Program-made: the position numbers and the translations under genes | Assembly (NCBI RefSeq): GCF_036964905.1 | Contig: NZ_JBALHR010000017.1 | Span: 1-64,000 of the forward strand | Source of the DNA: Gemmobacter denitrificans | GTDB taxonomy: Bacteria > Pseudomonadota > Alphaproteobacteria > Rhodobacterales > Rhodobacteraceae | Reading direction: 5' to 3' | DNA length: 64,000 bases | In this document: piece after piece, positions 32,792-41,133 of the stretch | Layout: the number at the start of each line of letters is the position of its first letter | How positions within the stretch are numbered: position 1 is the stretch's first letter | The notes under the pieces: generated by a model | The model's database searches: none | Seen by the model: the letters and a program-made list of their open reading frames with translations, nothing else | What the model was told of the DNA's origin: nothing

Positions 32792-33810
32792 GCGCGTTCC
32801 CAAAGCCAGACACCTTCCGGGGTCAGGACACGCCGGGCCAGGCCGCGATGCAAGAGGTAATTCAGATGGGCCACCGCCTCGACCATGGCGAGGCCATATT
32901 CGCCTGGGCCGATCTGGCGCTTGAACAGGGCAGGGAAGCAGTCGCAGGCGGGTTGCGGTGTTGCGATGTGATCCAGCAGCCGGGTTATGGCGGAATGGTG
33001 GTTTTCCTCCATCTGGCGCAGGCGCAGGGGCAGGCCGGTGAAGGGCAGCTTGTGGCCCGGCAGCACGAAATGGCGGTCTTCGGCCAGTGCGGCAAAACGC
33101 TGGCAAGAGGTGATCCAGTCGCCCAGCGGATCGGCCATCGGTTCGGTCGGGTACACCCCGATATTGGCCGAGATGCCGGGCAAAAGCTGGTCGCCGCCGA
33201 TCACCAGATCATCGTCAAGGCTCCAGAACGTGGCGTGTTCGGGGGCGTGACCATCGCCCATATGCACCCGCCAGCGCCGCCCGCCCATGGTCAGCACGTC
33301 GCCTTCGGTCAGGCGGGTGAAGCCCAGGGGCAGTGGATACACCACATCGGCAAAGTTGAAGGGTCGCTCGCTGGCGCGCTTGGCAAGCAACTCGGGGTCC
33401 ATGCCTGCGCCGCGCCAGAACGCCATTTGTTCAGGCGTGGCCGTGGCCTGCACATCCAGTGTCAGCATCCGGCCATAAAGCCAGGCGGTGCGTGTGGTCA
33501 GCAGTTCTGACCCTTGCGCCTGAAACCACCCGGCAAGTCCGATGTGATCAGGGTGATGATGCGTGACCACCACCCGCCGCACCGGGCGGCCCGCCAAGGG
33601 GCCTGCCAGCGCCGCCTGCCAGATCGTGCGGGTCTTGCCAGAGTTCATCCCGGTGTCGATCACCGTCCAGCCATCGCCGTCATCAAGGGCGAAGACATTG
33701 ATGTGATCCAGCGCCATGGGCAAAGGCAGGCGCAGCCACAGCACACCCTGCGCCAGTTCGACCGCCGCGCCGGGGGCGGGCGGTTCGAAAGGGGTGCGGA
33801 TCGTCGTCAC
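32788..33810 (-). CDS. MBL-fold metallo-hydrolase
   Basis: 340-residue metallo-beta-lactamase-fold hydrolase. The zinc-binding HHHPDHIG motif is at about 84-91, GDGHAPEHA near 185 and GGDQLLPG near 205, with a further histidine in LPGHKLPF. A winged-helix-like C-terminal segment (AMVEAVAHLNYLLHRG) is typical of the LACTB2/glyoxalase II-like subgroup. The start is a GTG overlapping the acyl-CoA dehydrogenase stop (GTGA). Thioester hydrolysis linked to fatty acid oxidation is plausible from the operon, not proven. Confidence 0.85.
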   Translation of the reverse strand: MTTIRTPFEPPAPGAAVELAQGVLWLRLPLPMALDHINVFALDDGDGWTVIDTGMNSGKTRTIWQAALAGPLAGRPVRRVVVTHHHPDHIGLAGWFQAQGSELLTTRTAWLYGRMLTLDVQATATPEQMAFWRGAGMDPELLAKRASERPFNFADVVYPLPLGFTRLTEGDVLTMGGRRWRVHMGDGHAPEHATFWSLDDDLVIGGDQLLPGISANIGVYPTEPMADPLGDWITSCQRFAALAEDRHFVLPGHKLPFTGLPLRLRQMEENHHSAITRLLDHIATPQPACDCFPALFKRQIGPGEYGLAMVEAVAHLNYLLHRGLARRVLTPEGVWLWERA

Positions 33811-35507
33811 GAGGCGAGCAGTTCGGGCGTCAGGTCATACAGCCCCGCCGCGCCTTCGCGCATCTGGGCGAGCAGCCCGATATGTTCCGGCAGCAACCGC
33901 TTGATCGCGACAGCGGCCAGTGGCAGGCGGGCCGGATCAGCCAGCGCGGCCTTGAGATGGTAATGCCCGCCAAGCACCCGCGCGAAGGCCCGCAGATAGC
34001 TGGTGGCCCCGGCGAACCGGTCGTTCAGGTCTTGCGCCAAAAGCCATTCGGTGGCCTCGCGCAGCGCCTCGGCGGCGTTCCATACCGCGCCGGCCAGATC
34101 GGGCTGGCTGGTGCGGGCTTCGGCGGCGTGATCCTGAACCTCTTGCAGCAGACGGAAGGCCGCCGCGCCGCCATCCATCATCTTGCGTGCCACAAGGTCC
34201 ATCGCCTGAATCCCGTTGGTGCCTTCATAGATCGGCAGGATGCGGGCATCACGCAGATATTGCGCGGCGCCGGTTTCCTCGACAAAGCCCATGCCGCCAT
34301 GCACCTGCACCCCTGCGCTGGCCACTTCATTGCCGACATCGGTGCCAAAGGCCTTGGCGATCGGGGTCAGCAGGGCGGCGCGCGCCTCCCATTCGGCACT
34401 GCCCGTGGCGCGCGCCATATCCAGCGCAACGGCGCAGGCCAGACCAATGGCGCGCGCGGTGAACAGGTCCGCCTTCATCGAGGCCAGCATGCGGCGCACA
34501 TCGGCATGGTCGATGATGCCGGTATTGCCCAGCGGCGTCTTGCCCTGCTTGCGATCCTGCGCATAGGCCAAGGCGTGCTGATAGGCGGCTTCGGCCACCG
34601 CGACGCCCTGCATGCCTACGCCAAGACGCGCATTGTTCATCATGGTGAACATGGCGGCCATCCCGCCATGCGGCGCCCCCACCAGCCAGCCCTGTGCGCC
34701 ATCAAACTGCATCACGCAGGTCGGGCTGCCATGGATGCCCAACTTGTGTTCGATGCTGACGACCTTCAGGCTGTTGGCCTGCCCCGGATTGCCGTTTTCA
34801 TCGGGCAGGAATTTCGGCACCATGAACAGGCTGATGCCCTTGGTGCCCGGCGCGCCATCGGGCAGGCGGGCCAGAACCAGATGGCAGACATTTTCGACCA
34901 GATCGCTGTCGCCCCAGGTGATGAAGATCTTCTGGCCGGTCACCGCATAGCTGCCATCGCCATTCGGTTCGGCCTTCGACCGCAGCGCGCCGACATCCGA
35001 TCCGGCATGGGGTTCGGTCAGGTTCATCGTGCCCGACCATTCGCCCGAGATCAGCTTGGGCAGATACAGCGCCTTCAACGCGTCGCTGGCGTGATGTTCC
35101 AGCGCCTCAATCTGGCCCTGGCTCAGCAGCGGTTTCAGTTGCAGTGCAAGGCAGCCTGCGGCGATCATCTCGTTGACCGCGGTGGACACGGTGAAGGGCA
35201 GACCCATCCCGCCATATTCGGGCGAGGAGGCGACGCCCACCCAGCCGCCATCGCGGATCGCGGCATAGGCGCGATCAAAGCCCGGTGCCGCGCGCACCTT
35301 GCCATTTTCCAACCGGCTGTGATGCTGATCGCTGCCCCGGTTCAGCGGCGCGATTTCGGTTTCCACCAGCTTGCCCGCTTCCAGCAGGATGGCCTCTACT
35401 GTGTCGGGGGTGGCATCGGCGAAAAGCTCGGTGCCGGCGACCTGATCGAAGCCCACGATGCGGTCGAGGACAAAGCGGATTTCGGACACAGGGGCGCGAT
35501 AGGGCAT
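33807..35507 (-). CDS. Acyl-CoA dehydrogenase, long C-terminal-extension type
   Basis: 566-residue FAD acyl-CoA dehydrogenase. The order of domains is an N-terminal helical part, the beta domain with MNLTEPHAGSDVGAL and KIFITWGDSD, then the helical C domain with the catalytic glutamate region around LPIYEGTNGIQAMDL. An extra C-terminal segment (about 470-566) follows, as in the DmdC/AidB-like large subgroup. Such enzymes act on 3-methylmercaptopropionyl-CoA or on medium to long acyl-CoAs; the substrate cannot be fixed here. It is the first gene of an operon with the MBL hydrolase and the DUF6173-like gene. Confidence 0.9.
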   Translation of the reverse strand: MPYRAPVSEIRFVLDRIVGFDQVAGTELFADATPDTVEAILLEAGKLVETEIAPLNRGSDQHHSRLENGKVRAAPGFDRAYAAIRDGGWVGVASSPEYGGMGLPFTVSTAVNEMIAAGCLALQLKPLLSQGQIEALEHHASDALKALYLPKLISGEWSGTMNLTEPHAGSDVGALRSKAEPNGDGSYAVTGQKIFITWGDSDLVENVCHLVLARLPDGAPGTKGISLFMVPKFLPDENGNPGQANSLKVVSIEHKLGIHGSPTCVMQFDGAQGWLVGAPHGGMAAMFTMMNNARLGVGMQGVAVAEAAYQHALAYAQDRKQGKTPLGNTGIIDHADVRRMLASMKADLFTARAIGLACAVALDMARATGSAEWEARAALLTPIAKAFGTDVGNEVASAGVQVHGGMGFVEETGAAQYLRDARILPIYEGTNGIQAMDLVARKMMDGGAAAFRLLQEVQDHAAEARTSQPDLAGAVWNAAEALREATEWLLAQDLNDRFAGATSYLRAFARVLGGHYHLKAALADPARLPLAAVAIKRLLPEHIGLLAQMREGAAGLYDLTPELLAS

Positions 35508-35621
35508 CTTCTCTCCTTCGCCGCGCTTGGCAAGGGGGCCGCGCGGGTCTATCTGGGATCAATCTTTGTCCAGCAGATTAACGCAAGGTCAAAGCGCCTC
35601 AACCTCAACGCTGCGTCACGA

Positions 35622-36572
35622 ATGCCCGAAACCCTGCACCTTGCCGCCACGTCCGATGGCATTGCCAAGGCCGCCTACCTGCTGCGGGCGGGGGGCTTGG
35701 TCGCCATGCCGACGGAAACGGTCTATGGGTTGGCTGCAGATGCCTGCGATGACCGGGCGGTGGCGCGGATTTATGCGGCGAAGAATCGGCCCAGTTTCAA
35801 CCCCTTGATCGTGCATCTTCCAGATATGGCGCAGGTGGCGCGCTTTGCTCTTGTGCCGCCGGGGGCGGAGGCTTTGGCTGCCGCCTTCTGGCCCGGGCCG
35901 CTGACCATGGTGCTGCCCCTGCGCGAAGAGTGCGGCCTGTCGCCCCTGGTGACGGCCGGGCTGACCACGGTGGCGATCCGCCTGCCTGCGCATCCGGTGG
36001 CGCGTGCCTTGCTGCGCGCCTTTGGCGGGCCGGTGGCGGCACCTTCGGCCAATCCGTCGGGGCGGGTGTCGCCCACGCGGGCCGCGCATGTACTTGCGGG
36101 CCTGTCGGGCCGGATCGAGGCGGTGCTGGATGGCGGTGCCTGCGCCGTAGGGGTGGAAAGCACGATCATCGCCATGGATGGACCTGCCGCGCTCTTGCGC
36201 CCCGGTGGTGTGTCGGTCGAGGCGATCGAGGCGGTTCTGGGCGCGCAACTCGCGCTGCCGGGCGATCCGGCCACGCCCAAGGCTCCGGGGCAATTGGCCT
36301 CGCATTACGCGCCCGAGGCCGGGGTGCGACTGAACGCCGAGACGAAGCAGCCGGGCGAGGTTCTGGTGGGCTTCGGCACAGTGAAGGGCGACCTGACCCT
36401 GTCAGACAGCGGCGATCTGCTGGAGGCTGCGGCAAATCTGTTCCACCTGCTGCGCGAGGCGGATGCCTTGGCAGGACCGGGCGGGGCCATTGCCTTTGCC
36501 CCTGTGCCGGAAACCGGGCTTGGCCGGGCGATCAACGACCGGCTGCGCCGCGCGGCGGCACCACGATCCTGA
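35622..36572 (+). CDS. tsaC: Threonylcarbamoyl-AMP synthase (Sua5 long form)
   Basis: 316-residue Sua5/YrdC protein. It makes threonylcarbamoyl-AMP for the t6A37 modification of ANN-decoding tRNAs. The YrdC domain has GGLVAMPTETVYGLAADA, RPSFNPLIVH and SANPSGRVSPT. The C-terminal Sua5 domain follows PGQLASHYAPEAGVRL. The ATG at 35622 starts MPETLHLA; longer frames overlap the acyl-CoA dehydrogenase on the other strand. Interestingly MtaB, which adds a methylthio group to t6A, is also in this window but 5 kb away. Confidence 0.93.
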   Translation: MPETLHLAATSDGIAKAAYLLRAGGLVAMPTETVYGLAADACDDRAVARIYAAKNRPSFNPLIVHLPDMAQVARFALVPPGAEALAAAFWPGPLTMVLPLREECGLSPLVTAGLTTVAIRLPAHPVARALLRAFGGPVAAPSANPSGRVSPTRAAHVLAGLSGRIEAVLDGGACAVGVESTIIAMDGPAALLRPGGVSVEAIEAVLGAQLALPGDPATPKAPGQLASHYAPEAGVRLNAETKQPGEVLVGFGTVKGDLTLSDSGDLLEAAANLFHLLREADALAGPGGAIAFAPVPETGLGRAINDRLRRAAAPRS

Positions 36573-36580
36573 AACGGGGG

Positions 36581-36613
36581 CCTTTCTCGGGGGCATCGAA
36601 CCCCCGCGAAAGG
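36581..36613 (+). terminator. Terminator hairpin after tsaC
   Basis: Stem of 13 positions with one mismatch, 36581-36593 against 36601-36613, with loop CATCGAA. It starts 8 nt after the tsaC stop and 20 nt before the convergent yidD stop. No long T-run, but the position between convergent genes supports termination of both. Confidence 0.6.
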
Positions 36614-36632
36614 CGCTGCCGCGGAAGGGGTG

Positions 36633-36878
36633 TCAGCCTTCCGATTTCTCGTGGTCGGTGCCTGGAACCGGATCATATCCCGATCCGCCCCAGGGGTGGC
36701 AGCGGCAGATGCGATGACCTGCCAGCCAACTGCCCCGGATCGCGCCATGGCGTTCCAAGGCCTCCAGCGCATAGGCCGAACAGGTGGGTTGAAAGCGGCA
36801 GCCATGGCCGACCCATGGCGAAAAGAGCAGCCGGTAGGCATGGACGGGCAGCGCGATCAGCCGGGCGAGCGGGCTCAT
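36633..36878 (-). CDS. yidD: Membrane protein insertion efficiency factor YidD
   Basis: 81-residue YidD, an amphipathic peripheral membrane protein that aids YidC-dependent insertion. The family core is complete: YRLLFSPWVGHGCRFQPTCSAYALEAL and HPWGGSGYDPVP (motif fragments). The ATG at 36878 is chosen because AGGGG lies 5 nt upstream; ATG 36896 in frame is possible. It follows rnpA by 78 nt. yidC, often close by, is not next to it, because tsaC converges here. Confidence 0.92.
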   Translation of the reverse strand: MSPLARLIALPVHAYRLLFSPWVGHGCRFQPTCSAYALEALERHGAIRGSWLAGHRICRCHPWGGSGYDPVPGTDHEKSEG

Positions 36879-36956
36879 GCGCGCCCCTGCTGGCATGGCG
36901 CGGTGGTCGGATGGGGAACGGAGCAGGAAACCAAAGCCATTGGCAAGACCCGGGGC

Positions 36957-37397
36957 TCAGTCCGCTGACGGCGGTTTTTGCGGGCGCGGCGCATGAACCT
37001 GCCGCAACGCGTTTGTCAGATCGTCCTTCAGCAAGGCGAAATCGCGGCTGATCGTTGCCCCGGGGCGGCCGACCAGCACATAATCCCAGCCGGGCTGCGC
37101 CAGACCCGGCAAAACGGCGCGGACAATTTCGCGCAACCGCCGCTTGGCACGGTTGCGGGCCACGGCGTTGCCGATCTTCTTGGAACAGGTGAAGCCGACA
37201 CGGATTGCCGGAGTGTCATCATGCCTGTTGCGGGCCTGCAGCAGAAAGCCGCCTGTGCCCTGCCTGCGAGCCTGGGCTGCACGCAGGAAATCGGCGCGTT
37301 TGGCCAGAATGGCATAACCTGGGCATGACGAAACCGCCGCGAGACCTTCGGATTTATCCGCAGCGCGGATGGCATCCTCGGTCGGCGGCGGTGTCAT
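36957..37397 (-). CDS. rnpA: Ribonuclease P protein component
   Basis: 146-residue RnpA, protein subunit of RNase P that trims tRNA 5' ends. The core begins AILAKRADFLRAAQARRQG. The RNR motif is GNAVARNRAKRRLRE, followed by DYVLVGRPG. The N-terminus before the KRADF core is uncertain: ATG 37397 gives MTPPPTED, and ATG 37427 a 10-residue longer form. Rhodobacterales RnpA often has such acidic, non-conserved extensions. It lies between rpmH and yidD in the usual order. Confidence 0.92.
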   Translation of the reverse strand: MTPPPTEDAIRAADKSEGLAAVSSCPGYAILAKRADFLRAAQARRQGTGGFLLQARNRHDDTPAIRVGFTCSKKIGNAVARNRAKRRLREIVRAVLPGLAQPGWDYVLVGRPGATISRDFALLKDDLTNALRQVHAPRPQKPPSAD

Positions 37398-37435
37398 GTC
37401 GGTCGCTCCGATTGCCCCGAAGGGCATGCAGGCGA

Positions 37436-37570
37436 TCAGGCCGAAAGCTTCTTGCGGCCCACGCGGCGGCGGGCAGCCAGAACCAGACGGCCACCTTTGG
37501 TCGCCATACGGGCGCGGAACCCGTGGCGACGCTTGCGAACCAGGTTCGACGGTTGGTAAGTGCGCTTCAT
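37436..37570 (-). CDS. rpmH: Large ribosomal subunit protein L34
   Basis: A 44-residue, extremely basic protein beginning MKRTYQPSNLVRKRRHGF and ending RRRVGRKKLSA, the invariant L34 pattern. GAGAGCC precedes the start. It is the first gene of rpmH-rnpA-yidD. Its gap to the divergent histidine kinase gene (37571-37818) holds no other gene and must contain both promoters. Confidence 0.97.
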   Translation of the reverse strand: MKRTYQPSNLVRKRRHGFRARMATKGGRLVLAARRRVGRKKLSA

Positions 37571-37818
37571 CGCGGCTCTCCATCAGACGTGCAGCCCGAA
37601 ACCCACGGATTCGAAGGCCGCTGCAACTTGAAGCCCTGCCTTTACGGGGGGCTTTGGGGCAAGTCAATTCCGGTCGGGCGGATTTCCGCAAGAAATTGCC
37701 GGATTGTCGGGCTGCCAAGGGCATTGCCGCCGGGAAAGACTGTTTTTCGCCGCAGGGCTTTGATAGGCAGGGTGAAACTGCGCCAAAGCCGTGCGCAGGG
37801 CTGAGAGGGCAGGCGGAC

Positions 37819-39237
37819 GTGCAGAAGCTGGCGCAGCGCATCCTGAACACGCTTTCCGGGCGCTTCCTGCTGCTGACCGTGGCGTTTGTGATGCTGGCCG
37901 AAGTGCTGATCTTCGTGCCCTCCATCGCGCGTTTCCGATATGACTATCTGCAGATGCGGCTGGAAAAGGCGCAGATCGCGTCGCTGGCGCTGGAGGCGGG
38001 GGGCATGGTTACCCCCGAGCTGGAGCGCGAATTGCTGGCCAATGCTGGTGTGTTCAACGTGGTGTTGCGGCGCGACGAGGTGCGCCAGCTGGTGCTGTCC
38101 TCCGAACTGCCGATGCCGGTGGCAGCGACCTATGATCTGCGCATGGCCAGCTCTTTCGATCTGATCCGCAATGCGCTGGCGGTGCTTGTCGATCCGCGCG
38201 AACAGGTGATGCGGGTGATCGGCCAACCGGTGCAGCAGGCAGGGCTGCTGATCGAAATCACCGTGCTGCAAGGCCCGCTCCGGCGCGAGATGCTGGATTA
38301 CGGGCTGCGCATCCTGCTGTTGTCGGCATTGATTTCGGCCATCACGGCGGCGCTGCTGTTTCTGGCGGTCCGGCGGCTGATGGTGCTGCCGATCCGCCGG
38401 GTGGTGCGGCATATGCAGGCCTACGCAATGGCCCCCGAAGATGCGCGGCTCGTCATCACCCCCACGGCGCGGGTGGTGGAGTTGCGCGATGCCGAATCCG
38501 CATTGGCGCAGATGCAGACCGATCTGATCGGGGCGCTGCGGCAAAAGGCGCGGCTGGCCCAACTGGGCGGAGCGGTTGCCAAGATCAGCCACGACCTGCG
38601 TAATATCCTGACCTCGGCCCAGCTTTTTGCGGATCGGATCGAACAAAGCGCCGATCCGGTTGTGGCGCGTGCGGCGCCCAAGCTGGTGAATTCGATCAGC
38701 CGGGCAGTGTCGTTGTGCGAATCGACCCTTGCCTTTGGCAAGGCCGAGGAACATCCGCCGCGGTTGACCCGGCTGTCGCTGCGTCCGCTGGTCGAGGATG
38801 TGGCCGAAGGCGAAGGTCTGTCTTCTGACAGCGATCCGGCCTGCCTGATCGACGTGCCGCCGGGACTGATGATCCGTGCCGATGCCGAACAGGTGCAGCG
38901 GGTGCTGGCCAATCTGGTGCGCAATGCCCGCCAGGCGATCGAGGCAACCGGCCAGTCCGGTGGCACCATCGAACTCGCGGCGGGCGAAGACGAGCGGGAT
39001 TGGTGGATCAAGGTGGGCGATACGGGCCCCGGTCTGCCGCCCAAGGCGCGCGACCATCTGTTCACCGCCTTTCAGGGCGGCGCGCGCAAGGGCGGCTCGG
39101 GCCTTGGGCTTGCCATTGCGGCGGAACTGGTGCGCGGCCATGGTGGCCGGATCGAATTGTTGCGCAGCGATGCCGAAGGGACCGAATTCCTGATCCATCT
39201 GCCGAAATCCGGCCCGGTGGATGACGAGACGGCCTAA
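37819..39237 (+). CDS. Membrane sensor histidine kinase
   Basis: 472-residue histidine kinase. Transmembrane helix 1 is at about 14-36 (LLLTVAFVMLAEVLIFVPS), then a periplasmic sensor domain to about 160, helix 2 near 165-190 and a HAMP-like linker. The H-box is KISHDLRNILTSA with H258. ATP-binding boxes are LANLVRNARQAIE (N), GDTGPGLPP (G1) and GGSGLGLAIAAEL (G2). The start is a GTG at 37819; upstream frame lacks a signal and is rejected. No response regulator is adjacent, so its partner is encoded elsewhere. The signal is unknown. Confidence 0.87.
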   Translation: MQKLAQRILNTLSGRFLLLTVAFVMLAEVLIFVPSIARFRYDYLQMRLEKAQIASLALEAGGMVTPELERELLANAGVFNVVLRRDEVRQLVLSSELPMPVAATYDLRMASSFDLIRNALAVLVDPREQVMRVIGQPVQQAGLLIEITVLQGPLRREMLDYGLRILLLSALISAITAALLFLAVRRLMVLPIRRVVRHMQAYAMAPEDARLVITPTARVVELRDAESALAQMQTDLIGALRQKARLAQLGGAVAKISHDLRNILTSAQLFADRIEQSADPVVARAAPKLVNSISRAVSLCESTLAFGKAEEHPPRLTRLSLRPLVEDVAEGEGLSSDSDPACLIDVPPGLMIRADAEQVQRVLANLVRNARQAIEATGQSGGTIELAAGEDERDWWIKVGDTGPGLPPKARDHLFTAFQGGARKGGSGLGLAIAAELVRGHGGRIELLRSDAEGTEFLIHLPKSGPVDDETA

Positions 39238-41108
39238 GCCCTGCGGCAGATCGGATCGGCCAGCAGCCGCAGCCCGTTCAGCACCACCAGCACCGTGCCG
39301 CCCTCATGCCCCAGCACGGCCAAAGGCAGCGGCAGATCAAAGAACAGCCCGCCGATCACCAGCACCACCATCGCGCCAATGGCAAAGATCAGGTTCTGCC
39401 GGATGATCCGTGCCGTCCGCTGTGCCAGCGCATGGGCCTTGGCCAACTGTCCCATCTCATTCGACAAAAGCGCCACATCGGCAGCCTGCAAGGCCACCTC
39501 CGATCCGGCCACCCCCATGGCAATACCCACATCGGCCCGCGCCAGCGCGGCGGCGTCATTCACGCCATCGCCCACAAAGGCCACCTTGGCCTTGCCTGCC
39601 AGCGTGGCGACCAGCGCCACCTTATCTTCGGGCAAAAGGTCGGCGTGGATTTCGGGGCCGCTCAGCCCCAATTCGGTGCCGATTCGTTCGGCCACCGGGC
39701 GGCGGTCGCCGGTCATCAGCGCCAAAGCCATGCCGCGCGCCTTCAGCGCCGCCAGCGCCGCGCGCGAGCTTTCGCGCGGACGGTCGGCCACGGTCACGGC
39801 GCCCAGAACCTGCGCGCCGCGCCCCAGCCAGATCAGCGTCTCCGCTCCGTCTTGCGCCGCCAGATGGGGCAGGGGGGCGCCCATCCGCGCCGCCATGCGC
39901 GGATTACCCGCCCAGATCATGCCCACGCTATCGCGCCCGGTGATCCCCTCACTCGGATGGGCCTGCACCTCGGTCACCGACTCGGCCGCCAACCCCTGCT
40001 CGGACAACGCGCGGCGGATGGCCTCGGCAATGGGATGTTCTGATTGCGCCTCCAGCCCGCCCAGTTTGCGCAGGAAGGCCGCCTCATCCTCGGCATGAAT
40101 CCCCGTCACCTCGGCCTTGCCGGTGGTCAGCGTGCCGGTCTTGTCAAAGGCGAAGGCGCGCACCTCGGCCAGCGTTTCCAGCGCCGCGCCGCCCTTGAAC
40201 AGCACACCCCCGCGCGCTGCCGCCGACAGCGCCGAAAGGATCGCCGCAGGAACCGAGATCACCACAGCGCAAGGGCTTGCCGCCACCAGCACCGTCGCCG
40301 CCTTGTAAAGCGCCTCTTGCGGCGCATGACCCAGCAGCCAGAATCCGGCATAGGCCAAGCCCGCCCCGAGCAGCACCAGCACGGTGTAGCGCTGGCCAAA
40401 CCATTCCGAAAAGCGTTCCGAGGGCGCGCGGGCCGCCTGCGCCTCGGTCACCAACGCCACCATGCGCGCCACGGTGCTCTCAGAGGCGCTCCGCGTCACC
40501 CGCACCTCCAGCACGCCATTCAGGTTCACCACAGCTTCAAAGACCGGCTCGCCAGGGCCGCGATGCACCGGCATTGATTCGCCGGTGAGGGTGGACAGGT
40601 CCATCGAGGCCTCGCCGCTCTCGATCACCCCATCCACTGGCACTCGCCCGCCGGGCCGCACGATCACCAGATCGCCGGGTCTCAGCTGGGCCGAGGGCAC
40701 CTCGGTCACGCCATCTGCGGTTTTCAGCAGCGCCGTATCGGGGCGCAGCGCCATCAGCGCCTCCACAGCGCGGCGGGCGCGGCCCATGGCGCGATGTTCC
40801 AGCGCCTCGGACAGGGCGAACAGCGTCAGCAGCACCGCCCCTTCCAGCGCTGAACCCACCAGCGCCGCCGCCAGCGCGGCGAGGGCCATCAGCAGGTCGA
40901 TATCCAGCCGGTGATGCTGCCAAAGCTCGCGCAGCGCGCCGATCAGCGTGGGCAGCCCTCCGGCGAGATAGACTGTTATCAGCCCGACAGGCCCCCAGGG
41001 GCCGGGAATCAGAAAGGCATCCAGCAGCGCCGCCGCCATCCCGGCCAGGGTGAAGCCGGTCAACAGCGTTTCAAAATGCGCTTCGGGCTGGCTGTGGTCA
41101 TGTGCCAT
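39234..41108 (-). CDS. P1B-4-type heavy-metal-transporting ATPase
   Basis: 624-residue P-type ATPase. It has only about six membrane helices and no N-terminal metal-binding domain. Motifs are LTGES (actuator), ASPCAVVIS in helix 4, the phosphorylated aspartate in DKTGTLTTG (about 321), SEHPIAEA (nucleotide binding), GDGVNDAAAL and HEGGTVLVVLN in the last helix. SPC in helix 4 with HEG(G/S)T in helix 6 defines group P1B-4 (CoaT, CtpD, Nia), which exports Co, Ni or Fe(II). A histidine-rich MAHDHSQPEAHFE N-terminus is present. It converges with the histidine kinase, overlapping 4 nt. Confidence 0.9.
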   Translation of the reverse strand: MAHDHSQPEAHFETLLTGFTLAGMAAALLDAFLIPGPWGPVGLITVYLAGGLPTLIGALRELWQHHRLDIDLLMALAALAAALVGSALEGAVLLTLFALSEALEHRAMGRARRAVEALMALRPDTALLKTADGVTEVPSAQLRPGDLVIVRPGGRVPVDGVIESGEASMDLSTLTGESMPVHRGPGEPVFEAVVNLNGVLEVRVTRSASESTVARMVALVTEAQAARAPSERFSEWFGQRYTVLVLLGAGLAYAGFWLLGHAPQEALYKAATVLVAASPCAVVISVPAAILSALSAAARGGVLFKGGAALETLAEVRAFAFDKTGTLTTGKAEVTGIHAEDEAAFLRKLGGLEAQSEHPIAEAIRRALSEQGLAAESVTEVQAHPSEGITGRDSVGMIWAGNPRMAARMGAPLPHLAAQDGAETLIWLGRGAQVLGAVTVADRPRESSRAALAALKARGMALALMTGDRRPVAERIGTELGLSGPEIHADLLPEDKVALVATLAGKAKVAFVGDGVNDAAALARADVGIAMGVAGSEVALQAADVALLSNEMGQLAKAHALAQRTARIIRQNLIFAIGAMVVLVIGGLFFDLPLPLAVLGHEGGTVLVVLNGLRLLADPICRRA

Positions 41109-41133
41109 GGCGGGCCTCGCTTTCGCGAGAAGC

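Noticed and set aside
33882..35600. Plus-strand frame opposite the acyl-CoA dehydrogenase, joined to tsaC
   Set aside because: The YrdC domain begins only after 35622; the part before it is low-complexity antisense sequence.
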